A DNA stretch of 64,000 bases from Mucilaginibacter sp. (GTDB lineage Bacteria > Bacteroidota > Bacteroidia > Sphingobacteriales > Sphingobacteriaceae). The position numbers and the translations under genes were made by a program. Positions 17,462 to 26,461 of this stretch are shown here, in pieces (positions within the stretch are counted from its first letter, which is position 1; the number at the start of each line of letters is the position of its first letter). Under the pieces are notes generated by a model. It searched no databases, was not told where the DNA came from, and was given only the letters and a program-made list of their open reading frames with translations. The stretch is from assembly GCF_028288185.1 (NCBI RefSeq), contig NZ_JAQBOF010000031.1, positions 62,001 through 126,000 of the forward strand. Reading direction: 5' to 3'.

Positions 17462-18211
17462 CTACCCAAACCACTCAAACAAATCATTCTGTTTTAATGA
17501 TTGCTTATACTGCGTATCCACATCTTTTATAATCACCCCTTCGCCCATTTGGATAATACGTGTTCCGTAATTGTAGGCATCTTTTAAATTATGGGTGACT
17601 AATATTGTGGTCAGTTTAAATTCATGGCTTAGTTTATCGGCAGTACGCATAACTATTTCTGCTGATCGTGGGTCAAGAGCTGCTGTCGGTTCATCTAACA
17701 GCAATATTTTACATTCATCCATCACACTCATCAGCAAGGTTAAAGCTTGCCGCTGTCCGCCTGATAGCGTGCCCATGGGTTGTTCAATCTTATTTTCAAG
17801 CCCCATGCCCAGGGTAGCAATCTTTTCTTTAACATGCTTCTTAAAAGCATCATTAACACCTATAGATAAGCCCTTGATTTTTGTACGAATAGCTGCAAGG
17901 CGAAAATTATCCAATATACTCAATTCGGATGCCGTACCACTCATGGGGTTTTGAAAAACGCGGGCTATCCATTTGCTGCGCTCGTAATCGGCTAGTTTGG
18001 TTACATCGGCGCTATCAAAAGTAATTGTACCGGATGATGGCAAGATACTGCCGGAGATTAAGTTCAACAAGGTGCTCTTCCCCGAGCCATTCGATCCAAC
18101 AATAACAATAAATTCTTCTGTTTTAAGGGTTAGGTCTATGCCATTAACCGCGTTTATTTGGTTGGCTCGGCCCTTGTTAAAAACTTTGTGAATGTTTGTT
18201 ATGTTGATCAT
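17462..18211 (-). CDS. ABC transporter ATP-binding protein (orphan)
   Basis: 249 residues from the ATG at 18211 (MINITNIHKVF). A 21-residue upstream extension is open but is encoded by a palindromic repeat, so it is rejected. Walker A VGSNGSGKST, signature LSGGQRQ and Walker B ILLLDEP are intact. LTLLMSVMDECKILLLDEPTAALDPRSAEIVM resembles the ATPase of the uncharacterised BMP/tryptophan-type uptake systems (COG1101-like). The usual partner permease and substrate-binding genes are absent on both sides, so partners must be encoded elsewhere. Confidence 0.85.
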   Translation of the reverse strand: MINITNIHKVFNKGRANQINAVNGIDLTLKTEEFIVIVGSNGSGKSTLLNLISGSILPSSGTITFDSADVTKLADYERSKWIARVFQNPMSGTASELSILDNFRLAAIRTKIKGLSIGVNDAFKKHVKEKIATLGMGLENKIEQPMGTLSGGQRQALTLLMSVMDECKILLLDEPTAALDPRSAEIVMRTADKLSHEFKLTTILVTHNLKDAYNYGTRIIQMGEGVIIKDVDTQYKQSLKQNDLFEWFG

Positions 18212-18231
18212 AAATCTAATTAAAAACAAAC

Positions 18232-18382
18232 CGTCATTGCGAGGAACGAAGCAATCTCTGCAACAGACAGTCAATATGTAAAATGCTGGAGGTAAGACAA
18301 ATGTTCTTTACATCTTTCTCATCACCAGCATTTGGGAATTTGATTAGCGAGTGTAGAGATTGCTTCGTTCCTCGCAATGACG
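18232..18382. repeat. Paired REP repeats, 28-base perfect inverted arms
   Basis: 18232-18259 (starting CGTCATTGCGAGGAACG) and 18355-18382 are exact inverted copies, separated by 95 bases. This sequence type is a widespread bacterial palindromic repeat. It separates the ABC ATPase from the isomerase gene and may act as an mRNA hairpin. Confidence 0.85.
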
Positions 18383-18391
18383 GCACTTCTA

Positions 18392-19267
18392 TTAAATACT
18401 GATCTTATCCTTAATGTACTTAGCGCTCTCTGCTATACTTACATAAGGGTCAATATCAATATAATTTTCCTGCTCAACAATAAAGTGTTTTACACCCGCC
18501 TCTTTTGCTTTGCTTAGTATTTTAACAAAGTCTATACTGCCTTTACCTATCTCGGTATTTAAGTTTGATTTGGTTTTATCCATATCCTTAATATGCACAA
18601 AAGCAAACCGTCCGGGATGTTTAGCCATCAACTCCAACGGATCTTTGCCCGAACGTACTACCCAGTAAATATCCATTTCCATGGCTACTAGTTTAGGATC
18701 GGTGTTATCAATAACAGTATCATAAAAAGTAGTATCGCCAATTGGTTTCCACTCGAAGTTGTGGTTATGGTAGCCTAATTTCAGGCCAGATTTCTGGCAG
18801 ATCTCAGCTGCTTTATTCATTTTATCAGCAACAGCTTTACACTCATCAACCGTTTTAATAAACTCGCCGTTTATTGACGGAACAATGATATGCGATTGCC
18901 CGGTAGCGTTAGCTGCCTCTATATAGGCTTCTAAATTATCTGTTTTACCCGAACCGAAGAACTGGTTCATATCATAATGGCCGCTTGGCGTGGTTAAGCC
19001 GTTTGCTTTAAGCAGGCTATTAAATGCTTTGGGATCCAACCCCCAAAAACCGGCTTTTTTGCTATAGCCAAATGGCTCTACTTCTTTGTATCCGGCTGCC
19101 GCTATTTTGGCTATAACGCCGCTTACATCTTTAGGTAATTGGTCGCGCAGGCTATATAGCTGCAAGCCCACATTTTTAATAGGTTTTGCCGACAATAAAT
19201 GTGGCGCTAACATGGCACCTGCTGAAAGCAGGCCTGCCTGCGTTAAGAACGTTCTTCTGGTTGTCAT
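18392..19267 (-). CDS. Tat-exported sugar phosphate isomerase/epimerase-like protein
   Basis: 291 residues. The N-terminus MTTRRTFLTQAG is a twin-arginine signal (RRxFL), so the protein is folded before export to the periplasm. The rest is a xylose-isomerase-like TIM barrel (AP endonuclease 2 family): VGLQLYSLRDQLPKD, LGYHNHNFEW, VAMEMDIYWVVRSGKDP, FVHIKDMD and GVKHFIVEQENY, with His/Glu/Asp metal ligands in these blocks. Such proteins often sit with Gfo/Idh/MocA enzymes and act on oxidised sugars. It is downstream of two MFS permeases and a second isomerase, after a terminator. Confidence 0.85.
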   Translation of the reverse strand: MTTRRTFLTQAGLLSAGAMLAPHLLSAKPIKNVGLQLYSLRDQLPKDVSGVIAKIAAAGYKEVEPFGYSKKAGFWGLDPKAFNSLLKANGLTTPSGHYDMNQFFGSGKTDNLEAYIEAANATGQSHIIVPSINGEFIKTVDECKAVADKMNKAAEICQKSGLKLGYHNHNFEWKPIGDTTFYDTVIDNTDPKLVAMEMDIYWVVRSGKDPLELMAKHPGRFAFVHIKDMDKTKSNLNTEIGKGSIDFVKILSKAKEAGVKHFIVEQENYIDIDPYVSIAESAKYIKDKISI

Positions 19268-19336
19268 TGATTTTGGTATTTGTAATTAGTTGGCTAAAAT
19301 TAATAATATCTGCGGATGATTGTAGCTTATAGACAT

Positions 19337-19371
19337 AAAAAAAGCGACAGGTTTAATACCCATCGCTTTTT
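19337..19371 (-). terminator. Hairpin terminator after the nucleoside-type permease
   Basis: AAAAAGCGACAGG...ACCCATCGCTTTTTA hairpin with A/T flanks, just downstream of the stop at 19393. There are small mismatches in the stem. Confidence 0.6.
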
Positions 19372-19392
19372 AGTTATCATAATAGATCAATA

Positions 19393-20625
19393 TTATGCTT
19401 CGATAGTTGTTTCGGCTTTGGTCTTATCGTTAAAGAACAGCAGGAACAATACCATTACAACGGCAGCTATACCGGCTGGTATCAGCCATATCATGTGCCA
19501 GTCGTGACCGGCTGGTGTATTATAAGCGTCAGATATTAAACCGGCAACGTAGAAGCCAATTAACATACCCACACCGTAAGTCGCTAAGGTTATTACACCT
19601 TGTGCTGCACTTTTAATTTGCGGGCCGGCTTTAGAGTCAGTATAGATCTGACCTGACACGAAGAAAAAATCATAGCATACACCATGTAGGGCGATGCCTA
19701 TTATCAACAAGAAGCTCAACTCGCCAGAGTTACCATAAGCAAACATAACGTAACGTAGTGCCCAGGCAAGCATACCTACCAAAATTGTCCATTTAAACCC
19801 AAACCTTTTAAAGAACATAGGCAATGCCAGTAAAAATGCAACTTCAGACACTTGTCCTATGGTCATTTTACCTGTCGGGTTATTAACCTTTATTTCTGTT
19901 AAAAAGCTATTAGCGTTTTGGTAATAAAATGCCAACGGGATACAGATCAAAATTGAGGCGATAAAAAACACCAGGAAATTTTTATCCTTTAACATTTTAA
20001 GCGCGTCTAAGCCCAACACCTGTGATATACCCACTTTTTCGGTAGCTGTTTTTGGTGGAGTAGCCGGTAATGCAAAACTGAATAAGCCCAATATTAATGA
20101 GGCAACGCTCGACATTAAAAATGTATACTTTAAGAAACCTTTTGATACATTTTCGGTAGCATCCCAATGGAACAGAAAGCTAATGGCCAGGCCGGCAACT
20201 ATCCAGCCTATTGTCCCCCAAACGCGTATGGTCGAAAATTCTTTTTCGGGATCTTTCATCTGGCTAAATGAAACCGAGTTTACCAACGCCAGTGTTGGCA
20301 TATACAATATCATATAACCTAGTACGTATGGGTAAAAGGCAGAAATATTAACAGCTGCATAACATTGGTACATTAATACGGCGCCAATAATATGTAGCAC
20401 ACCTAATATTCTTTCGGCGTTAAAATATCTGTCGGCAATTAAGCCAACTATAAATGGCGCTATTATAGCTCCCCATGATTGTGTAGAATAAAGCGCGCCT
20501 GTTTGTGCGCCCGTAGCATGCAGGTTAGTGCCCGCAAATGGCCCCATAGTAACATACCATCCCCCCCAGATAAAAAACTGCAGGAACATCATTACCGATA
20601 GCTTAATTTTGATAGTTGTATTCAT
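19393..20625 (-). CDS. MFS permease, nucleoside:H+ symporter (NHS) family
   Basis: 410 residues with about twelve membrane helices. The start MMFLQFFIWGGWYVTMGPF and the FSTIRVWGTIGWIVAGL block are typical of the NupG/XapB-like family. In Bacteroidota this group is often found beside TIM-barrel isomerases and Gfo/Idh/MocA oxidoreductases, where the substrate is probably a sugar or glycoside rather than a nucleoside. It lies downstream of a second MFS permease but is separated from it by a terminator. Confidence 0.85.
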   Translation of the reverse strand: MNTTIKIKLSVMMFLQFFIWGGWYVTMGPFAGTNLHATGAQTGALYSTQSWGAIIAPFIVGLIADRYFNAERILGVLHIIGAVLMYQCYAAVNISAFYPYVLGYMILYMPTLALVNSVSFSQMKDPEKEFSTIRVWGTIGWIVAGLAISFLFHWDATENVSKGFLKYTFLMSSVASLILGLFSFALPATPPKTATEKVGISQVLGLDALKMLKDKNFLVFFIASILICIPLAFYYQNANSFLTEIKVNNPTGKMTIGQVSEVAFLLALPMFFKRFGFKWTILVGMLAWALRYVMFAYGNSGELSFLLIIGIALHGVCYDFFFVSGQIYTDSKAGPQIKSAAQGVITLATYGVGMLIGFYVAGLISDAYNTPAGHDWHMIWLIPAGIAAVVMVLFLLFFNDKTKAETTIEA

Positions 20626-20743
20626 TATTTAGTTTATAGATGATTTTAAGAAGCTAAATTTAGTAATATCCCTGAATGAATGCCCCTGCCTGAACAGACT
20701 ATTTCTTCACATTAAATAAAAGCAGCGGAGGGCGTAAAACAAA

Positions 20744-20773
20744 ATAGCGATGGGTTTTAAACCCATCGCTATT
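20744..20773 (-). terminator. Hairpin terminator after the second MFS permease
   Basis: AATAGCGATGGGTTT and its exact complement form a 15-base stem with no loop gap, flanked by AAAAC and GTTTT. It lies 24 bases beyond the stop at 20797. Confidence 0.8.
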
Positions 20774-20796
20774 GTTTTATACTATTTAAAAGTTAC

Positions 20797-22002
20797 TTAT
20801 GCTTGTACTGCTGCTGCAGACTTTTTGCTTTTGCCCTTCATATAAAGCACCAAACCCGCAAAAGCTACGATCAGTATCAATGGGATAATTAATGTGGCAT
20901 TTAAAACGCTTTTACCTGCAAGAGTGGTATCACTACCCGCTTCTTTTTGGATTCTGTCATAAAATCCCCCCATAAATATAGTGTACAGTGATACAGCAAA
21001 CATTCCAGCTCCACCCATAAGGTTTAAACCTAAAGCGCCGGTTGCAGGCATATTTGTATTCACAAAACCAAGCATGGTTGGCCAAAAGAAACATACACCC
21101 ATACCAAATACTACAGCGCCGCCAAAAACAGCTGTGCCATCCAGATGTCCTAGCATGTATAACCCTAAAGCTGCAAGAATAGCTGATATTAGTAAAAGTG
21201 TTTGAGGGGTAACCGCTTTCAATACAGGTTTAGCGAAAGCACGGCCTAAGAATACAACGCCATTACCTAATGTTAAAAGAAGTAATGCGTTTTGAGTTAC
21301 ATTTTTCAATAATACCTCTATCCACTGGCCGGTAAATAACTCTGTGATGGCAGTACCGAACATGCATATAAACATAAAGGCGAATAATGGGTTTAATAAC
21401 GCCTTGTACATACCAGCGGTTGATACACCTGAAGCCACGCGCTCTGTAACCGGGAAATCTAATTTAGAAAATAAGTAACCGTAAATAACAGTAGGTATAA
21501 GCATTACACCTACCTGCACTTGCCAACTTAAGCCAAAGTGCTTAAACAATAATACTACTAACGTTCCTATCACAATGCCACCCGGAAACCATAAATGGAA
21601 ATGAGTTAGCTTTGTTACTTTATTATCTGTGTACAACGACGCTACCAATGGGTTGCAGGCGGCTTCAACAGTTCCGTTAGCCAAACCTATTAATAAGGTT
21701 GATATGTACAACGTCCAAAACCCACCGGCGAATACTGTAAGTATTATACCTGCCAAATGGAATAGAAAAGCCATTACCAACAGGCGTTTCATGCCGATTA
21801 CATCAACGATAAAGCCGCCTACAACAACGGCTATAGGAAAACCGTAAAATGCGGTCGCAGTTATTTGGCCAAGTTGTTCTTTGTCTAAATTGAATTTTGC
21901 ACCCAGGTCGCCCAGGATTCCTGCACGAATACCAAACGACAGTGATGTAACCAACAGGGACAAGCAACTTGCCCTGAATAGCTGTGTACGATTAATTTGC
22001 AT
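20797..22002 (-). CDS. MFS sugar permease
   Basis: 401 residues with about twelve membrane helices. FRASCLSLLVTSLSFGIRAGILGDLG at the start, GMKRLL in the helix 2-3 loop, and ANGTVEAACNPLVASLY in helix 4 place it in the major facilitator superfamily near the fucose/hexose permeases. It is 46 bases downstream of the TIM-barrel isomerase gene and likely imports that operon's substrate. The exact sugar is unknown. Confidence 0.85.
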   Translation of the reverse strand: MQINRTQLFRASCLSLLVTSLSFGIRAGILGDLGAKFNLDKEQLGQITATAFYGFPIAVVVGGFIVDVIGMKRLLVMAFLFHLAGIILTVFAGGFWTLYISTLLIGLANGTVEAACNPLVASLYTDNKVTKLTHFHLWFPGGIVIGTLVVLLFKHFGLSWQVQVGVMLIPTVIYGYLFSKLDFPVTERVASGVSTAGMYKALLNPLFAFMFICMFGTAITELFTGQWIEVLLKNVTQNALLLLTLGNGVVFLGRAFAKPVLKAVTPQTLLLISAILAALGLYMLGHLDGTAVFGGAVVFGMGVCFFWPTMLGFVNTNMPATGALGLNLMGGAGMFAVSLYTIFMGGFYDRIQKEAGSDTTLAGKSVLNATLIIPLILIVAFAGLVLYMKGKSKKSAAAVQA

Positions 22003-22048
22003 TATTGTTTATGTTTAAGTTTATAATTGGTTTATAAATGTATTAATT

Positions 22049-23104
22049 TTAATCAATTCCTAATAGTTTACGATTAAAACCTTCGTCAGACCCTGCTGCC
22101 GCGAAATCATCAAACGCCTTCTCTGTTACGCGGATGATATGGTCTTTAATAAATACTGCGCCTTCTTTTGCACCATCTTCCGGATGTTTCAAAGCACACT
22201 CCCACTCCATTACGGCCCATCCGCTGAAGTCATATTGTGCCATTTTGCTAAATATCGATTTAAAATCAACCTGCCCATCGCCTAAGCTACGGAAACGTCC
22301 CGCGCGATCAATCCAGTTTTGATAACCGCCATAAACACCCTGGCGTCCTGTCGGATTAAACTCGGCATCCTTAACGTGGAACATTTTTATACGCTCGTGG
22401 TAGATATCGATATATTCCAAATAATCTAAACACTGCAACACAAAGTGCGATGGATCATACAATAAATTGGCACGTTTATGATTGTTTACCTTCTCTAAAA
22501 ACATTTCAAAGCTGATACCATCATGCAAGTCCTCACCGGGATGTACTTCATAACAAACATCAACGCCGTTATCTTCAAACACATCCAATATTGGTAACCA
22601 GCGTTTAGCCAGTTCTTTAAAACCTGTTTCTACCACACCGGATGGGCGCTGTGGCCACGGATAAACCATTGGCCATAACAAAGCACCGCTAAAGGTAGCA
22701 TGAGCGTTTAAACCCAGATTTTGCGATGCTTTTGCTGCGTATTTTAATTGCTGTACCGCCCACTCCTGGCGTGCCTTAGGGTTTTTATGAACTTGTGGCG
22801 GCGCGAAAGCGTCAAACAATTCATCATACGCCGGGTTTACGGCTACCAGCTGACCCTGTAAATGGGTTGATAGTTCGGTAATTTCCAAACCGTGGCTGTT
22901 AACCAAACCTTTAATTTCATCAGCATAGGTTTTGCTTTCGGCTGCTTTTTGTAAGTCGAAATAACTGGTTGCCCAGCTTGGTATCTGGATACCTTTAAAT
23001 CCTAAACTTTTTGACCATTTACAGATCTCGTCAAGCGTATCAAATGGCGGTGTGTCACCTAAAAATTGTGCTAAAAAAATACCGGGGCCTTTAATTGTCT
23101 TCAT
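22049..23104 (-). CDS. Cytoplasmic sugar phosphate isomerase/epimerase-like TIM barrel
   Basis: 351 residues, no signal peptide. Xylose-isomerase-like TIM-barrel motifs are LGFKGIQIPSW, GLEITELSTHLQGQL, VCYEVHPGEDLHDG, LLYDPSHFVLQCLDYLEYI, FHVKDAEF and AVMEWECALKHPEDG. The glutamate, aspartate and histidines in these strands would bind a divalent metal. It lies 5 bases after the Gfo/Idh/MocA gene, a strong sign of one pathway. The pair is a common Bacteroidota arrangement for handling keto-sugars or inositol-like compounds; the substrate is not deducible here. Confidence 0.87.
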   Translation of the reverse strand: MKTIKGPGIFLAQFLGDTPPFDTLDEICKWSKSLGFKGIQIPSWATSYFDLQKAAESKTYADEIKGLVNSHGLEITELSTHLQGQLVAVNPAYDELFDAFAPPQVHKNPKARQEWAVQQLKYAAKASQNLGLNAHATFSGALLWPMVYPWPQRPSGVVETGFKELAKRWLPILDVFEDNGVDVCYEVHPGEDLHDGISFEMFLEKVNNHKRANLLYDPSHFVLQCLDYLEYIDIYHERIKMFHVKDAEFNPTGRQGVYGGYQNWIDRAGRFRSLGDGQVDFKSIFSKMAQYDFSGWAVMEWECALKHPEDGAKEGAVFIKDHIIRVTEKAFDDFAAAGSDEGFNRKLLGID

Positions 23105-23109
23105 AATAT

Positions 23110-24261
23110 TTATACGTTGAATTTAGTCCACTTCAAATCTGATTTACCCGAGGCTATTACATTTTCAATAAATGCCATGCCTCTTACACCATCGTCAATA
23201 CCCGGATAATCTTGTGCCTCTGGTGTAGCTTGCGTACCCTCTATCCCGGCCTTAACACATAAAGCAAAGTTGTGGTACAGGTTAGCAAATGCCTCTAAAT
23301 AACCTTCGGGATGCCCGCCGGGTGTGCGGGTATTATGCGCCGCGAATGAGCTTACATAACCACCACCGGTGCGATATATTTCCCAAGGCTTACCGCTCAT
23401 TTTTACTATTAATGTATTGGCATCCCATTGCTGCCATTCTAAGCTGCCGCTTTCGCCATATACACGGATCTTCACATTGTTTTCTTCGCCTGCAGCGATT
23501 TGGGTGGCGGTTAATACCGCGCTTGCGCCGTTGTTTAGTTTTATTAAAACAGCGCCGTCATCATCCAGCTTACGGCCCTCAACAACAATATTAATATCGG
23601 CACATAGCTGCGTAACCTGCAGGCCGGTAACATATTCCATTAAATTGAAAGCATGCGTACCAATATCACCCATCGCGCCTGCTATTCCGCTTTTACCTGG
23701 GTCTGTACGCCAAGCCGCTTGTTTATTATCATCACCCTCTAAGAAAGTGCTTAACCAACCCTGCGGGTACTCCACGTATATTTTACGCACCTTACCAATC
23801 TTGCCTGCTTTAACTAATTGTTTAGCTTCCTTCACCATTGGGTAACCGGTATAGGTGTGAGTCAGGCAAAATAATTTCCCGCTTGATTTAATCACTTTTT
23901 CCAACTCCTTCGCTTCGGCTAACGAAAAAGTCATCGGTTTATCCAGCACCACATGGAAACCATTCTCCAATGCCATTTTGGTTGGACCAAAGTGCATATG
24001 GTTTGGAGTAACAATGCTTATAACTTGCACTCGCTCATCAGCAGGTAGTTGTTTTTCTTTCTCAATCAGTTCTTCGTATGATGCGTATGACCGCTCGGCT
24101 GATAAGCCCAGCTCTATGCCGCTTGCCTTTGATTTTTCGGCATTGCTGCTAAAAGCTCCGCATACTAGTTCATAATCACCATCAATACGGGCGGCTATAC
24201 GGTGTACGGCACCAATAAAAGCACCTTGCCCGCCCCCTATCATTCCTAATCTTAGTTTCAT
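23110..24261 (-). CDS. Gfo/Idh/MocA family NAD(P)-dependent oxidoreductase
   Basis: 383 residues. An N-terminal Rossmann fold opens LRLGMIGGGQGAFIGAVHR, followed by SIVTPNHMHF and the family lysine motif DKPMTFSLAEAK. The C-terminal domain has GDIGTHAFNLMEYVTG. It oxidises or reduces a hydroxyl of a sugar or cyclitol using bound NAD(P). It is the first gene of the operon leading to the isomerase and the MFS permease. No Tat signal, so it is cytoplasmic. Confidence 0.9.
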   Translation of the reverse strand: MKLRLGMIGGGQGAFIGAVHRIAARIDGDYELVCGAFSSNAEKSKASGIELGLSAERSYASYEELIEKEKQLPADERVQVISIVTPNHMHFGPTKMALENGFHVVLDKPMTFSLAEAKELEKVIKSSGKLFCLTHTYTGYPMVKEAKQLVKAGKIGKVRKIYVEYPQGWLSTFLEGDDNKQAAWRTDPGKSGIAGAMGDIGTHAFNLMEYVTGLQVTQLCADINIVVEGRKLDDDGAVLIKLNNGASAVLTATQIAAGEENNVKIRVYGESGSLEWQQWDANTLIVKMSGKPWEIYRTGGGYVSSFAAHNTRTPGGHPEGYLEAFANLYHNFALCVKAGIEGTQATPEAQDYPGIDDGVRGMAFIENVIASGKSDLKWTKFNV

Positions 24262-24585
24262 AGTTATTCTGTCGGCATGTTAAATTATCGCCATCAATTA
24301 AATTGACGCGTTTAATCTTTTGGTTATTAGTTTATACTGTTACTATTTGGTTGTTTTTGGTAATTTAACAGGTGTAAAGCACCTGTCAATCCCCTTTTTA
24401 TATAGGTTTACCAAACATAATAACTTTATTAATAAAAAACCTAATGCCATAAATTTATTACCAAGTTTTATATGCTTTAAAAAGCACATAACAAAGCAGG
24501 CCCGATACATTGTATCGGGCCTGCTTATCTGGAATTGAAAGGGGTAATTAGTTTTTATATCCTTTTCTAATTTGGTAATTAGTAG
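24262..24585. other. Intergenic region, upstream of the sugar operon
   Basis: 324 bases with no convincing gene. It holds the promoter side of the Gfo/Idh/MocA operon and the terminator of the desaturase. A short frame on the plus strand (24320-24538) has no recognisable protein features. Confidence 0.6.
24494..24526 (-). terminator. Strong hairpin terminator after the desaturase
   Basis: AAGCAGGCCCGATACA and TTGTATCGGGCCTGCTT form a perfect GC-rich stem of about 16 base pairs. It lies 60 bases past the desaturase stop codon. Confidence 0.75.
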
Positions 24586-25692
24586 TTAAACTGTTTCAAC
24601 TACTAATATTTCGTCCTGCATTTCAAAAGCTTCTATACCTTCTATTACTATAGCATTGCTTGTAGCTTTAGTGGCTTTATGTATGCCATAATGGTCACTA
24701 TAAAATTGGGCTTTCGAATCGCGATATGAGCTTACCGCCCCTATCAAACTCATAAATTTAATATAATACCATGCGGTATCAACCTGCCATGGTTTAAAAC
24801 CAGAACGCGCGCTGTTAGGATAAGCATGATGGTTATTATGCCACTCGCCGGCTACAATACCGGGCCATACCTGGTTTATAGACATATCCTCGCGGTTATA
24901 ATCTACACCTTCCCGGCGCATATCTTTTCCTTTACCGTGGCCCTCATAGTTAAATGTACGTACACCAACTGCCCAAAAACCTGCCGCACCAAACATGGCA
25001 CTGGCCAGGCCCATACCACCTATTAAATAGAAAGCGGAAAACCAAAGCCCCCAGCTTAAAACAACACTTAAAATAGTTTTAAGCGGATTAGCCAACGTAC
25101 CCCATTTTTGATATTGGGCATAGGTATTAACCTGCACGCCGGTATGTTTCATTAACTTAACGCAGCAGTTATAATCTTTCTCGCTCATGTTACGGTTTAT
25201 AGGCTGATGGGTTACATCGGCCAGAAAACAGTATAAGAAACCACCTTGCGCGTTATAAGGATCGCCGGGCTGATCTGACAAAGCATGATGTACGTGGTGC
25301 GATACCGCGTATATCTCTTCGGGAATAATTTTAAGGGTAAGATTTTGGGTAAAAAAGCGCCAAAAACTATTTTTAAACTGATAAGCGCCATGGGTACAGT
25401 ACCTATGATGCCATATAGTACCATGGGTACCCATAACTATCATGCTGTACACAAAAGCTACAATCAATAATTTGATACTGAAGTATTTAAAAATAAACAA
25501 AAACAGAAACGGTGCAAGCACCACAACCATCATCCAGCTAATAAAAGAGAGCCAGTTCTTTTTGTTTTTAAATACGTTTAGTCTTGAAAAAAATTCTTTA
25601 AAAATTTGTTTTGGGGTTGGCTTTGCCAGTTCACCGTTCTCGTCCGTCCATCCATATGCTGGTGGTTCCAGCACATTGTTTAAAAATGCCAT
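24586..25692 (-). CDS. Membrane acyl-CoA/fatty acid desaturase
   Basis: 368 residues. The three histidine boxes of the di-iron desaturases are present: HHRYCTHGAY, HHVHHALSD and WHNNHHAYPNSAR. Hydrophobic helices lie between boxes one and three. It introduces a double bond (probably delta-9) into acyl chains to keep membranes fluid. No redox partner gene is adjacent. It has its own terminator and is probably monocistronic. Confidence 0.92.
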   Translation of the reverse strand: MAFLNNVLEPPAYGWTDENGELAKPTPKQIFKEFFSRLNVFKNKKNWLSFISWMMVVVLAPFLFLFIFKYFSIKLLIVAFVYSMIVMGTHGTIWHHRYCTHGAYQFKNSFWRFFTQNLTLKIIPEEIYAVSHHVHHALSDQPGDPYNAQGGFLYCFLADVTHQPINRNMSEKDYNCCVKLMKHTGVQVNTYAQYQKWGTLANPLKTILSVVLSWGLWFSAFYLIGGMGLASAMFGAAGFWAVGVRTFNYEGHGKGKDMRREGVDYNREDMSINQVWPGIVAGEWHNNHHAYPNSARSGFKPWQVDTAWYYIKFMSLIGAVSSYRDSKAQFYSDHYGIHKATKATSNAIVIEGIEAFEMQDEILVVETV

Positions 25693-25809
25693 TTAGTAGT
25701 TTTGAGTCTTGATCAATTAATCTGGTTTGTAATTTGAGTGTAATATATGAATAAAAAACTTGTTAAAGAGCTTTTATTTTATTCCATAACACTACTTTAA
25801 CATTAAACG

Positions 25810-26379
25810 TTAATTATTGATTAAAATTACCCGTTCGCCGGTTAATAATTGTTCACATTCATCAAAACCATCCGGAACAGCAATTTCATCCACTTCATGT
25901 TTATAGTTTTGCTTGATCTCTTTGCGGCGTTTAGCTTCAATAAATCGCCTTACGTGGGTGCGGTTCTCTAATATAAGCCCCGGTATCTGGGCGGGTTTAT
26001 TTTGTTCATCCCTGGCTACCATGGTAAAATAGCTGGTATTGGTATGTTTTATAATGTTGGTTTTAATATTCTCTGATATTACACGTATACCCACCACCAA
26101 TGAGGTATTACCCACATAATTTACCGATGCCATAAGCGATACCAGGTCGCCAACCTCAACGGGCTGTAAAAAGTCAACCGTGTCAATCGATGCGGTAACG
26201 CAGTAGTTACCCGCGTGCTTAGCGGCGCAAACGTAGGCTACCTTATCCATAAGAGACAGTAAAATACCGCCATGTATCTTACCTCCAAAATTGGAGTATG
26301 ATGGTATCATTAACTCTGTAATAGTTGTTGCCGAAAAGTGAACGGTTTTAAAGGTTGAAGTATCTGGTAAGGCTGACAT
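25810..26379 (-). CDS. Acyl-CoA thioesterase, hot-dog fold
   Basis: 189 residues from the ATG at 26379 (MSALPDTSTF); an ATG 33 bases upstream is also possible. The hot-dog core carries NFGGKIHGGILLSLMDKVAYVCAAKHAG and CVTASIDTVDFLQPVEVGDLV, the YciA/BACH-type pattern with the catalytic Asp and helix. It hydrolyses acyl-CoA to free acid and CoA in the cytosol. A lysine-rich tail (EAKRRKEIKQNYKHE) follows the domain. Its position next to a desaturase fits lipid metabolism. Confidence 0.88.
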   Translation of the reverse strand: MSALPDTSTFKTVHFSATTITELMIPSYSNFGGKIHGGILLSLMDKVAYVCAAKHAGNYCVTASIDTVDFLQPVEVGDLVSLMASVNYVGNTSLVVGIRVISENIKTNIIKHTNTSYFTMVARDEQNKPAQIPGLILENRTHVRRFIEAKRRKEIKQNYKHEVDEIAVPDGFDECEQLLTGERVILINN

Positions 26380-26461
26380 AGTTTTTTGCTTATACCCTGC
26401 AATATAAAACATTTAGCTATGGCAATACTTTATATATATTAAATTGCCAAAAATTTATGCA

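Noticed and set aside
18212..18274. Longer N-terminus of the ABC ATPase (MTVCCRDCFVPRNDG)
   Set aside because: It is the translation of a palindromic repeat; the family start fits the ATG at 18211.
24320..24538. Plus-strand frame of 72 codons upstream of the sugar operon
   Set aside because: It covers the desaturase terminator hairpin and AT-rich promoter DNA, with no protein features.
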